NCBI GenBank assembly: GCA_036677425.1
Contig: JARFVT010000013.1
Coordinates: 124,001 to 188,000, forward strand
DNA length: 64,000 nt
Source of the DNA: JARFVT01 sp036677425
GTDB lineage: Bacteria > Pseudomonadota > Alphaproteobacteria > UBA8366 > Aestuariispiraceae
Reading direction: 5' to 3'
This document shows positions 1 through 6,391 of this stretch, piece after piece. The notes beneath the pieces were generated by a model. The model worked only from the letters and a program-made list of their open reading frames with translations, searched no databases and had not been told where the DNA came from. The first letter of the stretch is position 1. Each line of letters begins with the position of its first letter. Made by a program: the position numbers and the translations under genes.

Positions 1-654
1 GGTTTTGCCATTGCCAGAAAATTCGCCATGGAAGGCGCACATGTGATAATCTGCGCCCGCACCATCGGTGGCTTGGAAGAATTAGACGATTTAATAAAAC
101 AAGATGGCATCGGCAAATCAACCATTGCCAAGCTTGATTTATGCGATTTTGCCACGATTGATGCCATGGGCGCATCGATTTTTAAACGATTTGGCAAGCT
201 TGATATTTTGGTTGGTAATGCGGGTAGCTTGGGCGAATTATCGCCCATATCACATATCAGCCCGAAATTATGGGATGATACATTCGCAATTAACGTAACT
301 GCCAATTATCGCTTGATCCGAAGCTTTGATGCATTATTACGCCAAAGCGACGCGGGCAGGGCAATTTTCACATCAAGCGCCGCGGTTAAAAATAATCGCC
401 CATATTGGGGGGTTTATAGCGCGACCAAGGCGGCATTAGAAGGCTTGGTTAAATCCTATGCTGGTGAAATCACCAAAACAAATGTTAAGGCAAATATAGT
501 AGATCCGGGAGTAATCGCCACCTCCATGCGGGCAAAGGCATATCCGGGTGAAGATCAAAATAAATTATTAAAACCCGAAGATATTAGCGATATTTTTGTC
601 AAATTGGCAATGGCAGATTATATGGAAAATGGACAAGTTATAAAGGCGCAGTGA
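1..654 (+). CDS. SDR-family NAD(P)-dependent oxidoreductase, 5' end cut by window
   Basis: This is a classical short-chain dehydrogenase/reductase, a cytoplasmic NAD(P)H oxidoreductase; the substrate cannot be told. The frame is open from base 1, and the codons before the internal ATG at 28 read GFAIARKFAMEGAHVIICAR, the second half of the Rossmann glycine-rich segment. The true start therefore lies upstream of the window. The NAG motif (DILVGNAGSLGE), the catalytic Ser (TSSAAV) and the YxxxK pair (VYSATKAA) are all present, and a PGVIATSMR segment follows, as usual after the active site. The end is complete. A LysE-type gene follows 34 bases later on the same strand. Confidence 0.9.
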   Translation, partial: GFAIARKFAMEGAHVIICARTIGGLEELDDLIKQDGIGKSTIAKLDLCDFATIDAMGASIFKRFGKLDILVGNAGSLGELSPISHISPKLWDDTFAINVTANYRLIRSFDALLRQSDAGRAIFTSSAAVKNNRPYWGVYSATKAALEGLVKSYAGEITKTNVKANIVDPGVIATSMRAKAYPGEDQNKLLKPEDISDIFVKLAMADYMENGQVIKAQ

Positions 655-688
655 TAATTTATATATTAATAGTTTGGATATAATCTAA

Positions 689-1333
689 ATGAATATTGAA
701 CAAATTTTATTATATAGCTCTGTTATTTTTGCAATATCAATAGTGCCGGGGCCAAGTATGGTATTTGCTTTCACACAAGGTATTTCTCATAAATTACAAG
801 GCGTGATACCCGCAGCATTGGGAAATGTATTTGCATCATTAACCCAAGCAATGATTGCATATTTAGCATTTAAGTCTTTCATATCTATTAATGATTATTT
901 TTTATTAATAATACAACTATTCGGCGCAGCATATATATCTTACATTGGTTATATATTCATCCGTTATTCCGACCAGTTTTCACTCCGCGACGACCAAATA
1001 AATACATATAAAATAGGACTTTTTGCTAGATTTAAGACAGGATTTCTAATCGCCTTTTTTAATCCAAAGGCTATATTATTTTTTATAGCAATATTTCCAC
1101 AATTCATATCAAATACCAATATGGGTATATCAGCTGAGGTTTTATATATATTCATGCCGATTGCTAGCATCGCATTCATTTGTTTTATGATTTACGGATT
1201 TTTTGGAAGCGCATCAATAAAATTTTTCACCAATAAGGACTTGATAAAATATCTTATTCAAATATTAGGTGTTTTATTAATCATAAGCTCGGTACTAGCT
1301 TTGTTAAAGCTAGCGTTTGGTATATCGTTTTAG
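689..1333 (+). CDS. LysE/RhtB-family amino-acid exporter
   Basis: A 214-residue inner-membrane protein of the LysE translocator family, which exports amino acids or related compounds. The N-terminus carries the family's conserved Pro-Gly-Pro in the first helix (SIVPGPSMVFAFTQG). About six hydrophobic helices follow, together with the NPKAILFFIAIFPQF segment typical of the family. The substrate cannot be predicted. The last codons and the TAG stop (GISF then TAG) lie inside a copy of the dispersed hairpin repeat that begins at 1321, so the native C-terminus may have been replaced by repeat sequence. Confidence 0.85.
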   Translation: MNIEQILLYSSVIFAISIVPGPSMVFAFTQGISHKLQGVIPAALGNVFASLTQAMIAYLAFKSFISINDYFLLIIQLFGAAYISYIGYIFIRYSDQFSLRDDQINTYKIGLFARFKTGFLIAFFNPKAILFFIAIFPQFISNTNMGISAEVLYIFMPIASIAFICFMIYGFFGSASIKFFTNKDLIKYLIQILGVLLIISSVLALLKLAFGISF

Positions 1334-1371
1334 CAAACTCCGAGCAACGAAGTTGCGACGACATGTTGCGT
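1321..1371 (+). repeat. Dispersed mosaic hairpin repeat, copy A (partial)
   Basis: This segment carries the module CGAGCAACGAAGTTGCGACG, whose core GCAAC-GAA-GTTGC folds into a short hairpin. It matches the region around 3140-3195 (inverse orientation) and 2170-2225. It overlaps the 3' end of the LysE-type gene and supplies that gene's stop codon. Confidence 0.8.
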
Positions 1372-1385
1372 GCAATATACCCCCA

Positions 1386-1552
1386 CAACCATCACTTGAA
1401 AAATATAAGTTTTTATTATATAATATTAATCATATTGGGAGAATTTAATGCGTCTGATTAATATAATTATCGCTGTTATCTTATTTATGGGGAATGCAGC
1501 ATTTGCCGATTATAAAGCGGGAAAAGCCGCTTATGATGCGGGCGATTATGAA
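1386..1552 (+). repeat. Direct repeat: leader and 5' end of Sel1/TPR paralogue, copy 1
   Basis: From about 1386 the sequence is nearly identical to 3439-3605. The match covers the 60-base AT-rich leader, the ribosome binding site GGGAG, the start codon and about the first 35 codons of the two paralogous secreted proteins. It marks a recent duplication of the whole cassette. Confidence 0.85.
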
Positions 1553-1822
1553 GCTGCTTATAATCAATTACTACCATTAGCAGAGTTGGGTGATGCTGAG
1601 GCGCAGGCAAGATTAGCACTAGTATTTTTTGAAAAAAAACCAATGATAAACTACTATCATTTTGGCGTAAAGTGGATGTATATTGCATCGCAAAATGGAA
1701 ATATAAAAGCATCCAACTCAATTGAGTTGATAAAACAAAAATATTTTCCCGCAAACAAAACTATCTCAAATTTATTTATTAAGGGAAAGCAGTTAGGAAT
1801 ACTGTTGCTAGAAAACAACTAA
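1448..1822 (+). CDS. Small secreted Sel1/TPR-like protein, shortened paralogue
   Basis: A 124-residue protein with a Sec signal peptide (MRLINIIIAVILFMGNAAFA), followed by one TPR/Sel1-type helical repeat (YKAGKAAYDAGDYEAAYNQLLPLAELGDAEAQ). A GGGAG ribosome binding site lies 8 bases before the ATG. It is nearly identical to the protein at 3502 over the first 40 residues, then diverges. The second Sel1 motif is lost and the C-terminus retains only a remnant (KWMYIASQNGN compared with RWICIASLLGY). It is probably an internally deleted copy. Sel1 proteins usually scaffold protein complexes; the function here is unknown. Confidence 0.6.
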   Translation: MRLINIIIAVILFMGNAAFADYKAGKAAYDAGDYEAAYNQLLPLAELGDAEAQARLALVFFEKKPMINYYHFGVKWMYIASQNGNIKASNSIELIKQKYFPANKTISNLFIKGKQLGILLLENN

Positions 1823-1845
1823 CCACAGTATTTTTTGTATATTAT

Positions 1846-2244
1846 TTAATCTAAAAAAATATCTTTTATCTCACTTAATGATTTCTCCAACAATTTCTCC
1901 GCTATCGCATCGCCATTGGATAGTTTTTTGGCAATAGCCCCCGATATTTTACCACCAACGACTTCAACCCCAACTTGCCGCAAACCCTCCATTTTAATTT
2001 TTTGCAATGCGGTTGGATTATTCGTAAAAAACTTATTAATTGCAACTGGGTTTGTTTGATCAATATTTGCCGATTTTAATGCTTTTTTTATATATTCTAC
2101 ACCTAACGGCGGCGGGCAGTCGCCCTTGCAAATCACTTGCGTGATTGGTTGGAGTTTTACTTTATAGTTAGCGTATATCGTTCTAGCAAACCCCGAGCAA
2201 CGAAGTTGCGACGACGCGTTTGCGTTATATATATAAAATATCAA
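1846..2244 (-). CDS. Hypothetical protein; N-terminus encoded by repeat
   Basis: A 132-codon open frame that I do not recognise. The C-terminal 85 residues (KSANIDQTNPVAINKFFTNN onward, with ISGAIAKKLSNGDAIAEKLL) have a degenerate homologue at 3991-4263, so this part was once under selection. The first 45 or so residues are translated from the hairpin repeat at 2096-2227 and are unlikely to be native. The open frame at 2225-3088 on the same strand ends just where the repeat begins. One possibility is that both are halves of one gene split by the repeat. Confidence 0.4.
   Translation of the reverse strand: MIFYIYNANASSQLRCSGFARTIYANYKVKLQPITQVICKGDCPPPLGVEYIKKALKSANIDQTNPVAINKFFTNNPTALQKIKMEGLRQVGVEVVGGKISGAIAKKLSNGDAIAEKLLEKSLSEIKDIFLD
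2096..2227 (-). repeat. Dispersed mosaic hairpin repeat, copy B
   Basis: On the minus strand, in order, this copy holds the CGTCGTCGCAACTTCGTTGC module, the CCAATCACG..GTGATT hairpin and the GC-rich GGGCGACTGCCCGCCGCCG module. These are the same modules, in the same order, as in 3150-3276. It sits between two hypothetical reading frames and disrupts whatever gene was there. Confidence 0.8.
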
Positions 2245-3088
2245 ACCCTAGCTCCAAGGCATTTTGAAGCTTATCTTTTTCAAATTTATCCTGAATAGCA
2301 GCCCGTTTAGGGTCATAGTCGGCAAAGGGAATGCCTGGTTTTTCCAGCATATCTATATAAATATCTGAATATTTTTTTGCATATTTCTGTAAAATACTTC
2401 CCATTTGTGCCGATGACCCATTCCATTTTATGCCTTGTAATTGTAATTTTTCCTGATGAGGACGTAGATTTTTCCAAAGCATAAGCCGCCCATCTTCCAG
2501 ATTACGAATTTTAGTATTTTTTCCTCTTTGCGGGAGGCCGCTTGACCTTAAATCATCGATTTCACCAGCAATTTCTTCAATGCGTTTAGCCTTGGTATAG
2601 GTTTCGCCAAGCTCCAGCATATTTTCGCGAGCCATCTTATAATCTCGAACGGTTTTACCGCGATTTTCCATATATTCAGGAGCTAAATTTGCATTAAATC
2701 TTTCATTCATAGCTATTTTTTGGTGCAACTCATTGGATTCTAATTCCGAACTATCTAATATTTTTTTAGGCACAAGATGTTTATTAGGATCGATTTGATA
2801 TAAAAGATTATCCTTGATAATGCCGCCATTGGGAAAAGATTTATTAATAATATCAATAGCTTGTTTTTTAGATTTTTTTGCAGAATCAAGATTAATACCA
2901 TCTAATCGTAATTTTTGATATTTTTTTATATATTTTATAATATTTACAGATTTATTCTTTGTTATTTCTGCATCTTGAAGATTTTTATTACTGCCAAGAC
3001 TATAACCATCGTCTTCATTTTCTACCGTAGGTATTTTATCATCAATGGCACCGATAGTTTTATAAAAATCACTCTTTTTATCGTTGCA
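2225..3088 (-). pseudogene. Hypothetical gene fragment, both ends replaced by repeats
   Basis: An open frame of about 287 codons, reading from just after a TAG inside the inverted-repeat arm at 3089 down to 2225, with no ATG at its 5' end. The first plausible start, a GTG, is at 2773. The product is hydrophilic, Lys/Asp/Asn-rich and has no signal peptide or membrane segment. Examples of its sequence are KKIPTVENEDDGYSLGSNK-like text at the N-terminus and YKMARENMLELGETYTKAKR in the middle. I do not recognise a family. Both ends coincide with hairpin repeats (copy C upstream, copy B downstream), so I treat it as a fragment of a longer gene. Confidence 0.4.
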
Positions 3089-3436
3089 CTAAGCCGTGGC
3101 TCTCGCGTGCTCACGCTTGTTCGCTCTCGCATACTCTTTTTTATTAGTACGCAACATGTCGTCGCAACTTCGTTGCTCGGGGTTTGCTAGAACGATATAC
3201 GCAAGCTACATAATTAAAGGCAAACTCCAACCAATCACGAAGTGATTGTAAGGGCGACCGCCCGCCGCGGTTATGCGCGTAGATATAAAAAGATAGCGAC
3301 TGCCCGCCGCGCTTATGCGCGTAGATATAAAAAGAGGGCGACCGCCCGCCGCCGTTAGGCGTAAATATAAAAAGAATATGCGAGAGCGAACAAGCGTGAG
3401 CACGCGAGAGCCACGGCTTAGTGCAACGATAAAAAG
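3074..3436. repeat. Composite hairpin repeat with 60-bp perfect inverted ends, copy C
   Basis: The arms 3074-3133 and 3377-3436 are perfect inverted copies of 60 bases; each contains CGTGCTCACG or its complement, itself a small hairpin. Between them are the GCAACTTCGTTGC hairpin (about 3167), the CAATCACGAAGTGATTG hairpin (3233-3249) and three tandem GC-rich units starting near 3251, 3297 and 3336 (GGCGACCGCCCGCCG type). No transposase is encoded. It resembles a non-autonomous MITE or a REP/BIME-type mosaic. Confidence 0.85.
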
Positions 3437-3437
3437 A

Positions 3438-3605
3438 TACAACCATCACTTGAAAAATATAAGTTTTTATTATATAATATTAATCATATTGGGAGAATTT
3501 AATGCGTCTGATTAATATTATTATCGCTGTTATTTTATTTATGGGGAATACAGCATTTGCCGATTATAAAGCGGGAAAAGCCGCTTATGATGCGGGCGAT
3601 TATCA
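3438..3605 (+). repeat. Direct repeat: leader and 5' end of Sel1/TPR paralogue, copy 2
   Basis: Nearly identical to 1386-1552, including the leader, ribosome binding site and signal-peptide coding region. Differences are a handful of single bases. Confidence 0.85.
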
Positions 3606-3981
3606 AACTGCTTATAACGAGTGGTTACCATTGGCAGAGGCGGGTAATATCCCATCTCAAGTTGGCCTAGGGCATTTATATTGGTATGGCAAATTTGTTA
3701 GTCTAAATTATAAAAAAGCTGAAATTTGGTTTATTAAAGGAGCATTACATAGAGATCCTAGCGCAGCTTATTCTTTAGGACAATTATACTCAATAAAACA
3801 AAATGACTTTAAAACAAAGATGATCGGTATGCGCTGGATATGTATTGCAAGTTTATTAGGGTATCCTTTGGCATTAGATGCAATTGCTATATTTCAAGCA
3901 GAAGAAGGCTTGGCACAAATGTTGGATAAACAAATGCACGAGGCAAAGTTGTGGCTAGTAAATAACTGGCCACAACTTTAG
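3502..3981 (+). CDS. Secreted Sel1/TPR-like repeat protein
   Basis: A 159-residue protein with a cleavable Sec signal peptide ending at AFA near residue 20, then helical Sel1/TPR repeats (YKAGKAAYDAGDYQTAYNEW; EAGNIPSQVGLGHLYWYG; KAEIWFIKGALHRDPSAAYS). It is probably periplasmic. Sel1-like proteins usually act as protein-interaction scaffolds or regulators; no specific role can be assigned. A GGGAG site precedes the ATG. This is the longer of two paralogues (the other is at 1448) and more likely the functional one. Hairpin repeat C lies directly upstream. Confidence 0.65.
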   Translation: MRLINIIIAVILFMGNTAFADYKAGKAAYDAGDYQTAYNEWLPLAEAGNIPSQVGLGHLYWYGKFVSLNYKKAEIWFIKGALHRDPSAAYSLGQLYSIKQNDFKTKMIGMRWICIASLLGYPLALDAIAIFQAEEGLAQMLDKQMHEAKLWLVNNWPQL

Positions 3982-3990
3982 CATACCAAG

Positions 3991-4263
3991 TTAGTACTGG
4001 AGACTTTGTTTTGTTTGTTCTATTGCTTTTTCATAAATTTTCTCCGCTATCGCATCGTCATTTGATAGTTTTTTGGCAATAGACCCCGATATTTTACCAC
4101 TAACGGCTTCAATCATAATTTGCCTCAAGCCAACCATTTTTGAATGCTCCATTTTGATTTTTTGCAATGCGATTGAATTATTAGTAAAAAACTTATTAAT
4201 TGCAGCGGGATTTGTTTGGTCAATATTTGCCGATTTTAATGCTCGATCAAATTCAATATTTCT
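3991..4263 (-). pseudogene. Degenerate second copy of hypothetical C-terminal domain
   Basis: On the minus strand this reads RALKSANIDQTNPAAINKFF, later KISGSIAKKLSNDDAIAEKI, closely matching the protein encoded at 1846-2100. No start codon is present, and the upstream side runs straight into hairpin repeat D. Together with the Sel1 gene at 3502 it forms a second copy of the cassette at 1448-2100, with the same convergent arrangement. Confidence 0.65.
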
Positions 4264-4271
4264 GGCATTCG

Positions 4272-4443
4272 CCCTCTTTTTATATCTACGCGCTAACCTA
4301 AGCTACGGGCAGTCGCCCTTGCTTCTTTTCTATTTTACGCAAACACGTATCTTTTTATCGTTGCACTAAGCTGTGGCTCTCGCGTGCTCACGCTTGTTCG
4401 CTCTCGCAGACTCTTTTTTATTAGTACGCAAACGCGTCGTCGG
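4272..4443 (+). repeat. Dispersed mosaic hairpin repeat, copy D
   Basis: This copy contains a degenerate GC-rich module (GGGCAGTCGCCC, about 4306). It is followed from about 4350 by one arm of the 60-bp inverted repeat of copy C (TATCGTTGCACTAAGC, then CTCGCGTGCTCACGCTTG) and by the ACGCAAACGCGTCGTCG end. It replaces the 3' part of the NACHT-type ATPase gene. Confidence 0.8.
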
Positions 4444-4694
4444 GCCGTTACCTTGTCTAGCACGACATTCATCAAGTGCATCTAAATAAATAATCTTACC
4501 CTTAAAACGATTGATTGAGCAACTTAGAAACTTGCTAACAGTAGAAAAAATGGATGAATTGCTATCTATATCTGCAAATTTTTTAAGCTCGGTAGTTTTC
4601 CCCATCCCCGGTTCAGCCAAGGTAACCACAATATTTTCGTTGTTATAGCTCTCCAATAGTTTTAAATCAGAATCCTTAGTTTCTGGACTAATTT
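4440..4694 (-). pseudogene. NACHT/STAND-type P-loop ATPase fragment
   Basis: The minus strand encodes about 85 residues with a Walker A motif (LAEPGMGKTTELKKF) and a Walker B motif (KIIYLDALDECR). The LDALDEC form is characteristic of NACHT-family NTPases, which in bacteria are often antiphage sensors (Avs and related). The frame is open up to the left end of the IS3 element at 4695, so that insertion removed the N-terminal part. At the other end the coding sequence passes into hairpin repeat D. Only the nucleotide-binding core survives; it is not a functional gene. I could not find the remainder beyond the IS element. Confidence 0.6.
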
Positions 4695-4759
4695 TGACCT
4701 GCGCCCTTTAAATTAGTCCATTTATAAGTAGAGTCTTTCTCAACAGGAGGAAGATCAGA

Positions 4760-5026
4760 ATGAAACGTAGTAGATTTAACGAAGAACAGATTATTCGTAT
4801 ATTAAAAGAGCAGGAATCTGGCATTACCACCGCAGATTTTTGCCGCAGACACGGAATTGCAGAAAGTACATTTTACAAGTGGAAGTCAAAATATGGCGGC
4901 ATGGAAGTCAGTGATGCTAAACGATTAAAATTGCTTGAAGATGAAAACCGCTGTTTAAAATCTTTGCTGGCGGATGCCCATTTGGATATTTCGATGTTGA
5001 AAGATGTGAATGCAAAAAAATGGTAA
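4760..5026 (+). CDS. IS3-family transposase OrfA
   Basis: An 88-residue DNA-binding protein of the IS3 OrfA type. It has a helix-turn-helix in residues 8-40 (QIIRILKEQESGITTADFCRRHGI) with the WKSKYGG signature, then a leucine-rich coiled coil (KLLEDENRCLKSLLADAHLD). It ends in the slippery A7 run, at KKW then TAA. An AGGAGG ribosome binding site lies 7-8 bases before the ATG. OrfA alone usually represses transposition; with the frameshift it forms the N-terminus of the OrfAB transposase. Confidence 0.9.
   Translation: MKRSRFNEEQIIRILKEQESGITTADFCRRHGIAESTFYKWKSKYGGMEVSDAKRLKLLEDENRCLKSLLADAHLDISMLKDVNAKKW
5014..5020 (+). other. Programmed -1 frameshift slippery heptamer
   Basis: The run A-AAA-AAA lies exactly in phase with the orfA codons (X-XXY-YYZ). 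A -1 slip continues directly into the orfB frame at the ATG at 5020, four codons into the overlap. This is the known arrangement for producing IS3-family OrfAB. Confidence 0.75.
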
Positions 5027-5925
5027 CGCCCGCTGGCAAGCGAGATGCTGTCACTCACCTTCGAACAAATTTTATGGTGAGTGAGCGGCGGGCGTGTTTA
5101 ATGCTTAACGTGGAACGATCTTTAATCCGGTACCAATCCGTACGACCCAATGATGCGGTATTACGCAGCAGATTACGCGAATTATCGCATTTACGTAAAC
5201 GCTTTGGCTATCGCCGTCTGCATATTTTATTGGCACGTGAGGGTTATCACCTTAACCATAAGAAGCTTCGGCGTTTGTATAAAGAAGAAGGTTTGGCAGT
5301 TCGCAAACGGAATGGTCGCAAGCGTGCTATTGGCACAAGATCACCGATTGCAGTGCCTTCTAAGGTCAACGAACGCTGGTCGCTTGATTTTGTCAGTGAT
5401 AGTTTTATGGATGGCAGGCGTTTTAGAATGTTATGTGTTGTTGATGATAGCAGCCGAGAATGTTTGGCACTGGTGGCTGATACATCGATCGGTGGTCATC
5501 GTTTGTCCCGTGAGTTAGATAACATAATAGCAATACGTGGCAAGCCAGATACAATAGTCAGCGATAACGGCACGGAAATGACATCAAATGCCCTACTAAA
5601 ATGGCAAGGCGACATGGGCATCAATTGGCATTACATCGCACCAGGCAAGCCGATGCAAAACGGGTTTGTGGAAAGCTTCAATGGTAAATTACGTGATGAA
5701 TGTTTAAATGAAACACTGTTTGAAGACCTTCATCATGTTCGTAAGATATTAGCAGATTGGCGCGATGATTATAATCATGTAAGGCCGCACTCAGCCTTGG
5801 ATGGGCAAAGCCCAATACAAGCTTTGCAAAATAAAAACGACCAACCATTATGGGGGCATGCCCCCATAATGGTTGCAAATGATCAAATAATTGATAAAAA
5901 CTTAACTAAAGGACTCTACGGCTAA
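5020..5925 (+). CDS. IS3-family transposase OrfB (DDE integrase core)
   Basis: A 301-residue IS3 OrfB. It has an HTH_21-type N-terminal region (RYQSVRPNDAVLRSRLREL, then HLRKRFGYRRLHILL) followed by the rve catalytic core. Catalytic residues are visible: the first Asp in WSLDFVSD, the second in SDNGTE, and the Glu in NGFVESFNGKLRDECL. It ends with the usual YNHVRPHSALDGQSP segment. Beyond that it has an unusual C-terminal extension of about 30 residues, encoded partly by a perfect 32-base palindrome. It is probably made mainly as an OrfAB fusion through the slippery site at 5014. Confidence 0.9.
   Translation: MVTPAGKRDAVTHLRTNFMVSERRACLMLNVERSLIRYQSVRPNDAVLRSRLRELSHLRKRFGYRRLHILLAREGYHLNHKKLRRLYKEEGLAVRKRNGRKRAIGTRSPIAVPSKVNERWSLDFVSDSFMDGRRFRMLCVVDDSSRECLALVADTSIGGHRLSRELDNIIAIRGKPDTIVSDNGTEMTSNALLKWQGDMGINWHYIAPGKPMQNGFVESFNGKLRDECLNETLFEDLHHVRKILADWRDDYNHVRPHSALDGQSPIQALQNKNDQPLWGHAPIMVANDQIIDKNLTKGLYG
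5843..5874. repeat. Perfect 32-base palindrome inside the end of orfB
   Basis: The two 16-base halves are exact complements, with the centre at GGGGGCATGCCCCC and no loop. It encodes PLWGHAPIMV in orfB. It may act as a terminator-like structure or a translation brake in the transposase mRNA. Confidence 0.8.
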
Positions 5926-5951
5926 CTGGTACAAAGTTGGGGCGCAGGTCA

Positions 5952-6100
5952 TATCTATTTGGTTAAAATTAACCAAAATCATCAATTCAAATTTGTTGAG
6001 CATGTAATGCGAATAAGACCATTGGATAATGGCAGGTGTGATAGTGGGTACACTTCACCTATCCTGCCGTCTTAACGACAGGTAAAGATAGAGAAAGAAG
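5952..6100. other. Non-coding stretch between IS3 and tandem repeat, with two small palindromes
   Basis: No gene is seen here. There is a 9-bp perfect inverted repeat, TTTGGTTAA-AA-TTAACCAAA, at 5958-5977, and an imperfect stem, CCTGCCGT..ACGACAGG, at about 6063-6082. On the minus strand a short open frame runs up to the IS border, but I cannot show that it belongs to the NACHT gene. Confidence 0.5.
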
Positions 6101-6240
6101 TTAGAGAAAGTTAGAGAAATAGAGTATTTATAGTTAAATCTTAGAGAAAGTTAGAGAAATAGAGTATTTATGGTTAAATCTTAGAGAAAGTTAGAGAAAT
6201 AGAGTATTTATGGTTAAATCTTAGAGAAAGTTAGAGCAAT
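6101..6240 (+). repeat. 40-bp tandem repeat, 3.5 copies
   Basis: Units start at 6101, 6141, 6181 and 6221 (the last is a half unit). The unit contains TTAGAGAAAG, TTAGAGAAAT and AGAGTATTTATGGTTAAATC; the first three copies differ by one base. A partial inverted copy (AAACTATAAATACTTT) lies just downstream at about 6248-6264. The array sits 150 bases before the serine recombinase gene and could be an iteron-like or recombinase-binding array. Confidence 0.9.
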
Positions 6241-6391
6241 AACCACCTAAAACTATAAATACTTTACATGAAATTAAACTATTAATTGCATTTACAGAAA
6301 TTCTAATTTAATGCCATTCTTGGGCTTGAAAATTAAAATCTAACATATATCATAGACTTGGTTTTAATTTACAATTTTTTAAGGTTCATAA

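Larger units (their letters stand above)
4695..5951 (+). mobile_element. IS3-family insertion sequence (IS407-like group), intact
   Basis: The ends are perfect 12-bp inverted repeats, TGACCTGCGCCC at 4695-4706 and its complement at 5940-5951, with weaker pairing further in (GTAGAGTC near both ends). It encodes overlapping orfA and orfB in a -1 arrangement joined at an A7 slippery run. No clear target-site duplication is visible (ATTT on the left, TATC on the right). It interrupts the NACHT-type ATPase gene. Confidence 0.85.

Noticed and set aside
3144..3449. Two overlapping ORFs with SRG/VLTLV-type repeats on the minus strand
   Set aside because: They are translations of the hairpin repeat itself, in different frames, with no ribosome binding site or family similarity.
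4366..4656. Complete 96-residue ATPase gene as the open frame suggests
   Set aside because: The last 25 or so residues (RTNKKESARANKREHARATA) are repeat D read in frame, and the frame is open upstream up to the IS3 end, so this is a fragment.
4691..5955. Target-site duplication of the intact IS3
   Set aside because: The four bases outside the ends differ (ATTT and TATC), so either it was lost or flanking DNA has been rearranged.
6101..6240. Possible CRISPR array
   Set aside because: Units are contiguous 40-bp direct repeats with no unique spacers, and no cas genes are nearby.
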